Below, piece by piece: positions 10,877-20,591 of a stretch of DNA of 64,000 nt (positions are counted from its first letter, which is position 1; the number at the start of each line of letters is the position of its first letter). The notes under the pieces are model-generated. The model saw nothing but the letters and a program-made list of their open reading frames with translations, did no database searches and was not told the DNA's origin. A program made the translations under genes and the position numbers. The DNA is from Halichondria panicea (Eukaryota; Porifera; Demospongiae; Suberitida; Halichondriidae), in contig NC_087392.1 of NCBI RefSeq assembly GCF_963675165.1, positions 389,001-453,000 of the forward strand, in the 5' to 3' direction.

Positions 10877-11149
10877 ATGTCCACAGAAGAACTATATGAA
10901 CCCCCTTTTTCCGACCCCTATGCAAGAAGGAACACACAAGGCAGTGCTCGAGATCTGATTGAAGTATTGCTGATGGGTAGGGGGAAGATGGTCTTAAAGC
11001 CATGCACAAAGGCGATTGATAAAAAAAAAGTCAGGTTTTGTGTGCGAGGACAAAACAATGGTACCTGCAGTTGTGAAGCCACAATGAGAATCCAGAGGTT
11101 TTGTACAGTATATGCCTTGGTGATCTCCAAATTAATGATAAATAATTAA
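10877..11149 (+). other. Unrecognised open frame, 90 codons
   Basis: Preceded by a plausible acceptor (tgtccacag at about 10886). The frame has a Cys/Lys-rich middle (KKKVRFCVRGQNNGTCSCEA). It resembles none of the family exons and has no clear donor. It may be an exon of another gene carried into the cluster, or chance. Confidence 0.2.
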
Positions 11150-11337
11150 GATAGTGTTTAAAACCGAGTGGACTCGACTATCTTCAACTGCCTCACATCA
11201 GAAAACTGCAACTATACACCTCACATCATGTGCTGGCACCACATGCATACACTTTATCCTCAGGTTGAAATTCAAGAAGTAACAGTACTGTATTAATGTT
11301 ATTATGATGCCAAGCCAAATCACTCAAAATGCTTGTG

Positions 11338-11585
11338 CTGTCTCCAGGGTTCGCCTTCGCCACTAAGAATCGCCCAATGAGGCAGTGAAGAAAAAATTTG
11401 TTTCATGCAGTTAAAGGAAAAAATGTAAGTTAATGTGCATGTCACTGCATCATCTCAGCTCGCATGGTATCTGCTATTAAATGCTGTAGATGTAGCACAG
11501 GAGCATGCCACAGATGTGTGTGCCCATGCATGGCAGACCTTGCAGCAATTGCATCCCTGGAACAAGCTCGAGGTGCACCAACAAG
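11338..11585 (+). pseudogene. E6 relic followed by frameshifted E1
   Basis: 11352-11434 is an E6 relic (FAFAT, then stops) with a good acceptor (gtctccag) and a gtaagtta donor. E1 at 11464-11585 starts MVSAIKCCRCSTGACHRCVC. The TG run has four repeats, not five, so the rest (GRPCSNCIPGTSSRCTNK) is in another frame. The donor is gttagtct. Confidence 0.6.
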
Positions 11586-11729
11586 GTTAGTCTCTATATA
11601 TATATGTATATATATATTCATGTTGTTATAGCTATGGCAGCATCCAAACAATCTATTTACGAGGCCTCCCTACTGACAATAAAGAATTGAGACTCTCAGC
11701 TCCACTGCTCTGGTCCGACTAGCGTGACC

Positions 11730-11903
11730 ATGTCGGCATGCTGCTGCAGATGCACAAAAGGATCTTGCAAAAGTTGTGTGTGTGCCCAGTTCCGTGACCA
11801 TGTCGGCATCATGCTGCAAATGCACGAAAGGATCCTGTCAGAGTTGTGTGTGTGCCCAGGCCGTGTACAAATTGCTTCAGCACCATGCAGCTGTACTAAC
11901 CAG
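11730..11903 (+). CDS. E1 variant with a tandem half-duplication, still open
   Basis: 58 codons from ATG to a CAG|gttagtct donor. The first half is canonical (MSACCCRCTKGSCKSCVCAQ). It is followed by a second partial E1 that is read in a shifted frame (FRDHVGIMLQMHERILSELC...) and returns to frame for the ending CSCTNQ. A relic of E4 with stops lies just before (11640-11713). If used, the next open exons downstream are E3 at 13413, E4 at 13631 and E5/E6 at 13792. Could equally be a relic that happens to stay open. Confidence 0.4.
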
Positions 11904-12027
11904 GTTAGTCTCTATGATATCGGTTTTAATCGAAGGAAAAAATGTAAGTTAATGCATGTGCATGTTCCTGTTATGTGATGTGCTGGCACCATATATGCAC
12001 TTTGTCCACACGTGGAAATTCATGTTA

Positions 12028-12096
12028 TTATGATGCTGTTTTTTTGGCTGATTTGCTACAAACAAATCTAGCAAACGCAAATACGCCTGTAGACAG
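12028..12096 (-). pseudogene. E6 fragment on the opposite strand
   Basis: After a tgtctacag acceptor the minus strand reads GVFAFARFVCSKSAKKTAS, an RNP1 and helix-2 start. On the plus strand at 12176-12214 lies the tail of a different E6 (QICGKT, then gtaagttt), matching the tail of the exon at 59738-59653. An inversion breakpoint inside E6-type sequence is likely. Confidence 0.45.
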
Positions 12097-12229
12097 TAAG
12101 TAAAGGCTTATATATAATAATGTGAGTGGGATGGTACTAACCTCTAGGCCCTCTCCCGGTTTTAAATGTGGCCACTGATCAAAAATGTATCCAAATTTGT
12201 GGAAAAACTGTAAGTTTGTTGTTCCTGTC

Positions 12230-12511
12230 TTGAATGATGGTGGATCCCAACAGATCGAAGTTAGTGTCACAAGAGAACGTGGCTACTACGCCAGCACCAT
12301 ACCCGCCATTGCTAAGAACAGCGAGGTCATACGATATGCTACCATCAGCAGGGGCAGTCAACAGGGGACAGGTTGCTTGGCAGGTGGGTTCGTTATTGTC
12401 CCATGTGTGGTCACCCTGGCACGTGCTGGTGGTGGATCCCAACAGATCGAAGTTAGTGTCACAAGAGAATGTGGCTACTACGCCAACACCATACCCGCCA
12501 TTATTATCTTG
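12230..12511 (-). pseudogene. Sushi/CCP-domain gene fragment
   Basis: The minus strand reads ATFSCDTNFDLLGSTTSTCQ, then GDHTWDNNEPTC and CPLLTAPADGSISY, then repeats GVVATFSCDTNFDLLGST. The Cys, Trp and NEPTC order fits a complement-control (sushi) module. A 75-bp stretch is present twice (12235-12310 and 12428-12505). No splice sites join it to a longer gene. It is embedded between two E6 tails of the CXC-RRM family, so it is probably a captured exon fragment. Confidence 0.6.
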
Positions 12512-12740
12512 TGAAAAGTATTATAATTAAAGGGAAAAGAGTAAGTTTTAATAGTTGTGTGAATGTTTATATAATGGCACTACCTGCACACTTTGTCCAC
12601 AGGTGGTAATCCAGAAAATAAAGAATAAATTCTATATACACAACCATGCAGTGAACATGTACCAAGGCAGAGGTTCTCATGACGTCCGCTTTAGAGCATA
12701 TGATTTCTACAAGCCGACATTTATCGGTCTGCAATTATAA
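12512..12740 (+). CDS. E6 tail and alternative long E7 exon
   Basis: An E6 tail (KSIIIKGKR then gtaagttt) ends at about 12541. E7 at 12603-12740 follows a tttgtccacag acceptor. It starts VVIQKIKNK, but instead of stopping after the basic residues it runs for 45 residues, ending FYKPTFIGLQL and TAA. A second copy of this tail (GACGTCCGCTTTAGT, then TTCTACAAGCCGAT) lies at about 56048-56126, so the long C-terminus is a shared variant. Confidence 0.45.
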
Positions 12741-13412
12741 GATCATTACAACCTTTTATAATTATAACACTAGAGCATTTTGGCTTGGAAAATCGATTCA
12801 TACTAATAATAATACGCATTAATTAATTTCAATCTGTGATTTTCAAAAGACGATGGTGTAGAAATATACTATTATAATTACTCTCGCAACCGAGAAGAAG
12901 TGTTTTTGGTTGAAACCCACCAGCCCTAGCTAGCTGGCGTGACCCTAGGCCTACGGCTTAAGCGTTGCGTGAGTGTCCCGTACAATCATATATATAGAGT
13001 GTGCTATGTTAGAATCGCTTGGCAATTGCCCCTATATAATGATAATAATTGTTAAATTATTGGCTATCAGTGGCATAGGAAAGGGGGGGCCCCCCCATAT
13101 AATTATTTGTAGGCTATTTTAAGTAGAGATGAATTTTCAAGCTGCACCATGAACTTTTTCCTATAAAAATTAGAGCCCCCCCCCCCATTGAGAAATTGCT
13201 TCCTACGCCATGCACTGGCTATATATAACAGCTGCGTTTTAACTCTTGTTTCTTAGCAGCCTAAAAACAATTATTAGCATGCCATTCGTTACTATATATA
13301 CGCATGATTGTATCAGTTATGAGGTTTTATTGGCCATGCATCAATGGGTATATGTATGTATGTATGCACTGCACTGAGTTCATGTCATTGACCTCCTGCA
13401 CTCCCTCCACAG

Positions 13413-13896
13413 CTACCCGCTAGTGTACCAAAGGTAAATTGTGCTGTGAGTGACCATACATGTGCATGTGTATATTACATGCAGTATAATTATGCTGCTA
13501 TGTGTAGTTTGTAGCATTTGCATGCTATACTAAATTCAAAGGTTAGTCGTGCATTGCCAAACGCTACAGTAAGATATTATATCATTGACTCAACTTGACT
13601 TCATGTCAATGGTTCCTAACTCCCTCACAGACATTGTCCAGGAAAATTTACCTGGGGGGCCTAACAGGCTTGACTGTTGGAGACGTGAAGAAGGCCCTCC
13701 TTCCCCTCTATGGGGAAAGTGTGAGTCATTATTAAGGGTATAGTAGTAGTTCAGTCGATTAACTTGTGCTATACTTCTCCGTTGCATATAGATGGTGATC
13801 ATGCCAACGAATGGCTTCGGTTTTGCAACCCTTAAAACCGCATCAGCAGCCGAGAAGGCTATAAAATCCGTCAGCATCATAATAAAAGGAAAAAGA
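13413..13896 (+). CDS. Open RRM exon set E3-E4-E5/E6 (fused type)
   Basis: E3 13413-13445 (LPASVPKVNCA), E4 13631-13720 (TLSRKIYLGGLTGLTVGDVK..., acceptor ctcacag, donor gtgagtca), then a single exon 13792-13896. That exon combines the usual E5 and E6 without an intron: MVIMPTNGFGFATLKTASAA, EKAIKSVSIIIKGKR, donor gtaagttt. All phase 0. The RNP1 octamer here is NGFGFATL. A plausible E7 is at 14166 (VKLQKRVV... running to a stop at 14336). The upstream E1 may be 11730. Likely part of a working gene, but its 5' half is uncertain. An E2 relic with stops lies at 12910-12973. Confidence 0.55.
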
Positions 13897-14019
13897 GTAA
13901 GTTTTAATAGTTGTGTGAATGCATGTTATATGATGTGCTGGCACCACGCACACACTTTGTCCACATGCATTGACTCGACTGAGTGGTGATGTTACTGGTT
14001 CCTTTACTCACAAAAAAGT

Positions 14020-14085
14020 ACATTTGGGCTGCAGGGACAATCAAAAATGACATCAGTGCTTTGGCCCCACTAGCGTGAGTCATTA
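14020..14085 (+). pseudogene. E4 relic
   Basis: Reads KKVHLGCRDNQK and then TGA, with ISALAPLA-type remains and a good gtgagtca donor. The body is shortened compared with intact E4 exons. Confidence 0.45.
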
Positions 14086-14218
14086 TAAGCTAGGGTATAG
14101 ATTTAAAAAATGATGTAAGTTAATGTGCATGTTCCTGTTTTGTGCTGGCACACACTTTGTCACAGGTGAAACTCCAGAAAAGAGTAGTATGTTATATAGA
14201 AACAGAGCATAATATTAT

Positions 14219-14709
14219 ATGCATATATCATCCCATCGCCTGGGTTCGGGTTCGCTACCCTGAAATCAGCTGCAGAAGCAGAGAAGGCTATAGCGGCCAA
14301 ACATGTTGTAATAAAAGAAAAAAGAGTAAGTTTTAATAGTTGGCACCACATTCGCAAAAGTGTCAGCTGACAATGACATCGTATACAGGGGAAAAATGAT
14401 TAAAAAAATGATGTAAATTAATGTGCATGTTCCTGTTTTGTGCTGGCACACACTTTGTCACAGGTGAAACTCCAGTATGTTATATAGAAACAGAGCAATA
14501 TTATATGCATATATGTATATAGATTGTGCTCATCCCAGCCCAGGGGTTTGCCTTTGCCACCCTAAAAAGCAAAGCCGCGGCTGAGAAGGCTATTGAAGCC
14601 AAAACTATTTTAATTAGTTTAGTTTTGGATTCGTTACTTTACAAACAAAAGCAGCAGCAGAGAAGGCTATTGAGGCTAAAAGCATTATAATTAAAGAAAA
14701 AAGAGTAAG
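14219..14709 (+). pseudogene. Tandem array of three further E5/E6 exons
   Basis: Copy 1 (about 14228-14325) reads IPSPGFGFATLKSAAEAEKA..., donor gtaagttt, but its acceptor is deleted. Copy 2 (14523 on) has a good acceptor (tatatag) and reads IVLIPAQGFAFATLKSKAAA EKAIEAK, then runs without a donor into copy 3 (about 14626-14705, FGFVTLQTKAAAEKAIEAKS..., donor gtaagttt). With 13792-13896 this makes four RRM second-half variants in 0.9 kb, as expected from unequal exchange inside one exon. Confidence 0.55.
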
Positions 14710-14756
14710 TTTTAATATAGTTGTGTGATGTGCTGGCATGTACGCACTTTGTTCAC

Positions 14757-14914
14757 AGATTGAAATCAGAGTAACAACTTCACGTGTAGTATTATTATTA
14801 GTTAATCATTATAAAAAGGGCCTCATCTTCTCTAGTGCTCTCTCCGGCATGGCATCAGTAAACTGCTGCAGGTGCACGACTGGGAGCTGCAGCGGATGTG
14901 TGCCTACCAAATGA
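14757..14914 (+). pseudogene. E7-like start running into a short E1
   Basis: After ttgttcacag at 14757 the frame IEIRVTTSRVV stays open into a short E1 (14849-14914, MASVNCCRCTTGSCSGCVPT K, then TGA). E1 lacks the second Cys cluster. A near-identical N-half is fused to a linker at 58784-58584. Confidence 0.4.
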
Positions 14915-14994
14915 GTTGTGTATAACTGCCAACAATGACACAATCTGAAGACAGCACCGGCCTCTAGATCTATCCTCTATCAGCTAGCTCCTAG

Positions 14995-15123
14995 ATGGTT
15001 TCCAATTCCAAGGGAACAACAAAGTTTTGCAGATGCACAACTGGCACATGCCTCAACTGTGTATGTGCCCGGGGAGGCAGGCCATGCAACAATTGCCTTC
15101 CTGGAGGCAATTGCTCCAACCAG
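14995..15123 (+). CDS. Intact E1, subfamily 2
   Basis: 43 codons: MVSNSKGTTKFCRCTTGTCL, then NCVCARGGRPCNNC and LPGGNCSNQ, donor gttagtct. Twelve-residue spacing between Cys clusters as in other intact copies. Subfamily 2 differs by an SK-rich N-terminus and ARGG for AQGG. Downstream on the same strand are EL at 15310 and E7 at 15754, but no intact RRM half lies between, so only a short protein could result. Confidence 0.6.
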
Positions 15124-15309
15124 GTTAGTCTATCCATAATGATAGTTATAGCTGCATTATACCCACCAGTGCGAGTCAAAAATCTGGCAAAAAAGCAACA
15201 AATAAAAAAAATATGTTTTCACTGACGGAAGTTATGATGTGCTGACCGTGCACACTTGTCCACAGGTACGTGGAAATTAAAGCATAAGAATTAATTATGT
15301 ATGATCCAG

Positions 15310-15363
15310 ACAGTCTCGATCCCAGAAGTGTCGTCGATATCCTCTAACCCAGCCACAGAAACC
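15310..15363 (+). CDS. EL linker exon (Ser/Thr-rich)
   Basis: 18 phase-0 codons between ...gatccag and gtgaggg. Near-identical copies at 17585-17629, 38771-38824 and (divergent) 27897-27932. In the complete gene at 45-48 kb an exon of this kind lies between E3 and E4. Its role is probably a flexible spacer. Confidence 0.5.
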
Positions 15364-16041
15364 GTGAGGGCCATGATGTTCCGTATTGTTATAATTAGTT
15401 GCATTCAAATGTTTAAGAAAGTGAAACCCTAGACAGCAGGTTACATTATTGTGAGTGTACGGTACACTGTATACTAACCCCACGGTACACTGTATACTAA
15501 CCCCGCGATCCTCTCCCATCAGGGATGACGACACACTAGTAGACGAAGAGCCTCACTGATATCGCCTTTATCAATAACATGTATTATATATGGTGGCACC
15601 CGCGTTCGTAACATTCAAACAAAAATCATCAGCTGAAAAAGCTATATCCAATAAAAATATTTAATATTAATGGAAAAAATGTAAGTTAATGCATGTTCCT
15701 GTTTTGTTCCTGTTATGTGATGTGCTGGCACCATGCATGCACTTTGTCCACAGGTTGCAATTCATAAAATAAAAAAGCAACAGTATACTGTATTAATATA
15801 TTCAGTATAATTATTATGATGGCAAGCCAAATCACTCAAAATGCTTGTGCATGATTGTATTCTTGACTTGCATCAGCGGATGTGGCCTGGAGGCAGACCG
15901 TTTGATTTCGTTGCCAAAGTGTAATTATAAGAAGAGAAAGTTCGACCAATTAACTTAATTGTGTTGTACAAAATAAAATTATAAAGTTATGTTGTACAGA
16001 GTGTGGTCGTACCAGGAGGGGGAAAAGGTTAAGAGCCTGGT

Positions 16042-16166
16042 ATCCAAGAAAGTGTTTTTGGGAGGTCTACCCCCTGTGTGTACAGTGAACGCTGTGAAGG
16101 TGGCCCTCCACTGCACTGCTTTGGAGCAGTAGGGGATATTAAGGAGGCCCTCCTTCGTTGTTTTGG
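16042..16166 (+). pseudogene. Chimeric E4 with duplicated helix 1
   Basis: Starts KKVFLGGLPPVCTVNAVKVA LHC, then frame breaks at a small insertion. The remaining sequence encodes a second helix (FGAVGDIKEALLRCFGATS) and ends ACTAGC followed by gtttgg in place of gtgagt. Two E4 exons seem to have recombined within the helix. Same structure in its copy at 18611-18738. Confidence 0.55.
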
Positions 16167-16499
16167 GGCAACTAGCGTTTGGGTATCTAAATTTCATTGC
16201 CAAGTGCGAGTCATTATAATTGTTATAAGAAAAAGAAGTTCGACCAATTAATTATTTTTATAATTTGTATAAATTAAGTTATCGGCTGACAAAGCTATGC
16301 AATAAAATTAAAGGCAAAAATGTCAAGAGGAGAAGAGGAACGAAGGACTATACAACTATCAACTAACTATCAGTAATTCTCCTTTGCCACTTGAAAGGGC
16401 CGCCGAAAAGGCTATTAAGAAAAACACGCACTTTTTTCATCAAAAAAGAGTAATGACTGTGTTGTATTGTTAGTAGAATAATAATTATGAATGAGCCAA

Positions 16500-16841
16500 A
16501 TCACTTAACATACTTCTACATTATGTTGCACGACATCTGCTCCGTCACAACCGCCTCGATACCTCCACAGCCACATCTTCAACAACACCAGTCACAACAA
16601 CCAACACAGCCACATCGTCCTCAACCAAGTCTACTATAATATACTCTACCATTGCACTGACTCTACCAGCTCTACCACCGTCTCAACCAGCTCTCAACTG
16701 CTCTTCAACTCATCCACCGGCCACCTACCTCACATGAACATGTCGTGCTGCAGATGCACAACGGGAGTTTGTAGCGGGTGTGTGTGTGCCCAGGGGGGCA
16801 CACCCTGTACAAATTGCAACAGCCAAAGATGCTCCAACCAG
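16500..16841 (+). CDS. Intact E1 with leader
   Basis: E1 is 16740-16841, 34 codons: MSCCRCTTGVCSGCVCAQGG TPCTNCNSQRCSNQ, donor gttagtct. It is identical in plan to the E1 of the complete genes. The upstream leader shares ACTGCTCTTCAACTCATCCA with the E1 leaders at 7.6 and 10.6 kb. Before that (about 16530-16640) lies a Thr/Ser-rich stretch homologous to the linker fused to E1 at 58784-58584. No intact E2/E3 follows before the next E1 at 17196. Confidence 0.6.
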
Positions 16842-17195
16842 GTTAGTCTCTATCCATGTTGCATGTTATAGCTATAGCTTAGTGTTGAACAATCAACTAT
16901 CTGAATAATATTATGGATGGACAAATTGCAACCAACAGTCCATGGCCAGCTGCATCTAGTGCAAGCAACATCAAGAGTTGGACACAGTAATATCTACAAG
17001 AATTTGTTGAAGGGCAGCGCAAAACTTAAGGGGAAAATAAGAAAAGTGTATGTTACGTGAATATGCTCGAAGAACACTTGGGTGGTCTTATAGCTAATAC
17101 ATTATTACCGGCTTATTGTTGAATAACAATATTGCCTTGCAGATCTAACAATGTACACAACAACCAACACAGCCACATCGATCATCTAAGCTCTT

Positions 17196-17330
17196 ATGGC
17201 CTCCAATTCCAAGGGATCAACAAAGTGCTGCAGATGCACAAGTGGCACCTGCCTAAGCTGTGTCTGTGCCCGGGGAGGAGGGCCCTGCAAAAACTTCCTC
17301 CCTGGAGCCCGTGGCAATTGTTCCAATAAG
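17196..17330 (+). CDS. E1, subfamily 2, with one Cys changed to Phe
   Basis: 45 codons: MASNSKGSTKCCRCTSGTCL, SCVCARGGGPCKNFLPG, ARGNCSNK, donor gttagtct. The conserved NCLPG Cys is Phe, which should weaken metal binding if the Cys residues are ligands. EL at 17585-17629 and E7 at 17961-17987 (VSIQKIKK, stop) follow. An E4 relic lies at 17366-17446. Confidence 0.55.
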
Positions 17331-17513
17331 GTTAGTCTATCCATAATGATAGTTAGCTGCATTTAAAAATAATACAAATGTACATAGGAGGCCTCCCTAT
17401 TGGTACCACAACAGGGATATCAGGAATGTTTTGCACCCACCAGTGCGAGTCAAAAATCTGGCAAAAAACCAACAAATAAAAAAAAAAGTGTTTTCACTGA
17501 CGGAAGTTATGAT

Positions 17514-19040
17514 GTGCTGACTGTGCACACTTGTCCACAGGTACGTGGAAATTAAAGTATAAGAATCAATTATGTATGATCCAGACAGTCTCGATTCCAG
17601 AAGTGTCGTCGATATCCGCCACAGAAACCGTGAGGGCCATGATGTTTCGTATTGTTATAATTAGTTGCATTCAAATGTTTAAGAAAGTGAAACCCTAGAC
17701 AGCAGGTTACATTATTGTGAGTGTACGGTACACTGTATACTAACCCCGCGATCCTCTCCCATCAGGGATGACGACACACTAGTAGACGAAGAGCCTCACT
17801 GATATCGCCTTTATCAATAACATGTATTATATATGGTGGCACCCGCATTCGTAACATTCAAACAAAAATCATCAGCTGAAAAAGCTATATCCAATAAAAA
17901 TATTTAATATTAATGGAAAAAATGTAAGTTAATGGATGCATGCATGCACTTTGTCCACAGGTATCCATCCAGAAAATAAAAAAGTAAAAAACTGCTCGGA
18001 CGATTTAATTTACAATGTGTGATGTGTGATGTTAATACTATACCTATGCTACTATACAATGTCTGCACGATTGTTGCTCTCAAGCTGAATATACATATAT
18101 AACTGGTTCCTCTACCCCTCACAGATAGCATCTAAAGAAATATACTTAAGAGGCCTCCTTTCCCACACAACGAAGGGGGAAATAAGAATTGCCCTCCATT
18201 GCTTTGGAGGAACCAGCGTGAGTCATTTTGGAAAAAATGTAAGTTAATGCATGTGCATGTTTTGTTCCTGTTATGTGATGTGCTGGCACCATGCATGCAC
18301 TTTGTCCACAGGTTGCAATTCATAAAATAAAAAAGCAACAGTATAATGTATTAATATATTCAGTATAATTATTATGATGGCAAGCCAAATCACTCAAAAT
18401 GCTTGTGCATGATTGTATTCTTGACTTGCATCAGCGGATGTGGCCTGGAGGCAGACCGTTTGATTTCATTGCCAAAGTGTAATTATAAGAAGAGAAAGTT
18501 CGACTAATTAACTTAATTGTGTTGTACAAAATAAAATTATAAAGTTATGTTGTACAGAGTGTGGTCGTACCAGGAGGGGGAAAAGGGAGGGGTTAAGAGC
18601 CTGGTATCCAAGAAAGTGTTTTTGGGAGGTCTACCCCCTGTGTGTACAGTGAACGCTGTGAAGGTGGCCCTCCACTGCACTGCTTTGGAGCAGTAGGGGA
18701 TATTAAGGAGGCCCTCCTTCGTTGTTTTGGGGCAACTAGCGTTTGGATATCTAAATTTCATTGCCAAGTGCGAGTCATTATAATTGTTATAAGAAAAAAA
18801 AGTTCGACCAATTAATTATTTTTATAATTTGTATAAATTAAGTTATCGGCTGACAAAGCTATGCAAAAAAATTAAAGGCAAAAATGTCAAGAGGAGAAGA
18901 GGAACGAAGGACTATACAACTATCAACTAACTATCAGTAATTCTCCTTTGCCACTTGAAAGGGCCGCCGAAAGGCTATTAATAAAAACACGCACTTTTTT
19001 CATCAAAAAAGAGTAATGACTGTGTTGTATTGTTAGTAGA
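17514..19040. repeat. 1.5-kb unit, direct copy 2 (partner 15238-16470)
   Basis: Starts like copy 1 (GTGCTGACTGTGCACACTTG) and contains EL, E6 relic, E7, chimeric E4 (18611-18738) and E6 relics in the same order. About 0.3 kb extra (17930-18240) brings in an additional E7 and an intact E4. High identity across non-coding parts points to a recent duplication. Confidence 0.65.
18125..18217 (+). CDS. Intact E4 (RRM first half)
   Basis: 31 codons, IASKEIYLRGLLSHTTKGEI RIALHCFGGTS, acceptor cctcacag, donor gtgagtca. Closest to E4 of the genes at 6.1 and 30.9 kb, but RNP2 has GG changed to RG. Only the last bases of an E6 (GGAAAAAAT, gtaagtt) follow before E7 at 18312-18368 (VAIHKIKKQQYNVLIYSV), so the RRM lacks RNP1. 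Confidence 0.5.
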
Positions 19041-19116
19041 ATAATAAGACACTGTACTCTAACACAGAAATCTATAGAGAATTAACCACTCTATATACAC
19101 ATTCACAATTGTATCC

Positions 19117-19183
19117 ATGGCGATTATAATTCATGAACAAGCACACTTATGCAATTGCCACGAGCTCAAAATGCACCAACAAG
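19117..19183 (+). pseudogene. E1 remnant (tail only), duplicated at 20166-20231
   Basis: ATG with a few codons, then CNCHELK and the E1 ending AACAAG|gttagtct. The first Cys cluster is absent. 19050-19420 and 20083-20400 are direct copies of each other (both begin AGACACTGTACTCTAACACA). Confidence 0.5.
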
Positions 19184-19395
19184 GTTAGTCTCTATATATA
19201 TTCATGTTGTTATAGCTATGCAGTGCTGGTCCCACTATATAGGCCCTATAGCTCATGAGTCATTGTTCTCTGGTATAAAATGCTCTAATTAACAGAGTGA
19301 GACACATAATTAAAAAAGTATGCTAGCATCTTAATGCATTATGTATGCAGACCGTTGAGGACTATATATAGCCTTTATATACTTGCTCTCTCCAG

Positions 19396-19578
19396 GGTTT
19401 GGATATGTGACATTTAAGTATGATGATGCGGCGAAGAAAGGCATAGAGAAAAATTAAATTTTTAAATGAAAACTGTAATCATCTCATCTCGATCGCAGCT
19501 AGACTCTACTAGATGGCCTCCAAAATTACAAAGTGCTGCAAATGCACAAGTGGCACCTGCCTCACCTGTGTAAGTTAA
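19396..19578 (+). pseudogene. E6 with perfect RNP1, then truncated E1
   Basis: E6 at 19396-19457 has a good acceptor (ctctccag) and reads GFGYVTFKYDDAAKKGIEKN, then TAA before the donor. The related exon at 55792-55715 continues further. E1 at 19513-19578 reads MASKITKCCKCTSGTCLTC, then VS and stop, because gtaagt replaces the CVCA codons. Confidence 0.5.
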
Positions 19579-19863
19579 TATTAATGTTTAGCTAATACTT
19601 ACTATAATATGTTGCACATTATAATTCCAAATACAGCACGAGGATACCGGGGATAGTATAGCATCTTCACCACTCATAGATGTCATCTTCATTATTGTTG
19701 TTTGCAATTGTTGATCAGCCACATCCTCGGGAACAGTGGGCGGTTCCATATTAGGGTTGAAGAAATTGACAGCCAAGGCTCCATTAATTTGACGAATCGT
19801 GCGTATACTAGGCTAATAATTATGAGCTGATATGTTATCACTGGTTCTTCCACCCCCTCACAG

Positions 19864-20061
19864 GCAGCATCCAAGAAAATTTATCTTGGGGGCCTATCAG
19901 GCTTAACTGTAGGAGACGTGAAGGATGCCCTCCTTCCCCTCTACGGGGAAAGCGTGAGTCATTATCCCATCCCATTGGGTTCGGGTTTGCTACTCTACAA
20001 AGCAAAGCCGCAGCAGAAAAGGCCATTGAAGCTAAAAGTATTCTAATTAAAGGAAAAAGAG
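19864..20061 (+). CDS. Intact E4 followed by a nearly intron-less E6
   Basis: E4 19864-19953 (AASKKIYLGGLSGLTVGDVK...) has good splice sites. Right after its gtgagtca donor the intron shrinks to about 20 bp and an E5/E6-type stretch follows (GFGFATLQSKAAAEKAIEAK SILIKGKR, then gtatga). The acceptor and the start of the fused exon are deleted. Probably recently broken. Confidence 0.5.
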
Positions 20062-20591
20062 TATGATATGATGTGCTGTCTCCAATAAGACACTGTACTC
20101 TAACACAGAAATCTATATAGAGAACTAATCAATTTAGATCTATATACGCATTCACAATTGTATCCATGGCGATTAATTCATGAACAAGCACACTTATGCA
20201 ATTGCCACGAGCTCAAAATGCACCCAACAAGGTTAGTCTCTATATATATTCATGTTGTTATAGCTATGCAGTGCTGGTCCCACTATATAGGCCGTATAGC
20301 TCACGAGTCATTGTTCTCTGGTATAAAATGCTCTAATTAACAGAGTGAGACACAGAATTAAAAAAGTATCCTATCTATCCAGACCGTTGAGGACTACATA
20401 CATTCTGGTATGATTATATCAGCTGCGTAAGGGAGACTCCATAGGTGAAGCCATGTTTATGTGTATCAGTATATATATATAGGGGGAAGGTTTTGCAGGT
20501 GCTATATGTATTTGGCATGCGTTTAATATGTAGACGCAATTTTTCTAGCCATGCATATACAATGACTTGCTTATTCACTGATTCCTCACAG

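Larger units (their letters stand above)
15238..16470. repeat. 1.2-kb unit, direct copy 1 (partner 17514-19040)
   Basis: Carries, in order: EL 15310-15363 (TVSIPEVSSISSNPATET), an inverted E6/E5 relic (15400-15535, minus), an E6 relic with stop (about 15605-15680), E7 15754-15810 (VAIHKIKKQQYTVLIYSV) and a chimeric E4 (16042-16166). The same order and near-identical sequence recur at 17514-19040 with an extra 0.3 kb. Further parts recur inverted at 55.1-57.1 kb. Confidence 0.65.

Noticed and set aside
15979-16203. Minus-strand 74-codon frames (two copies) opposite the chimeric E4
   Set aside because: Antisense shadow of a plus-strand E4 relic that has recognisable RNP2 and helix sequence.
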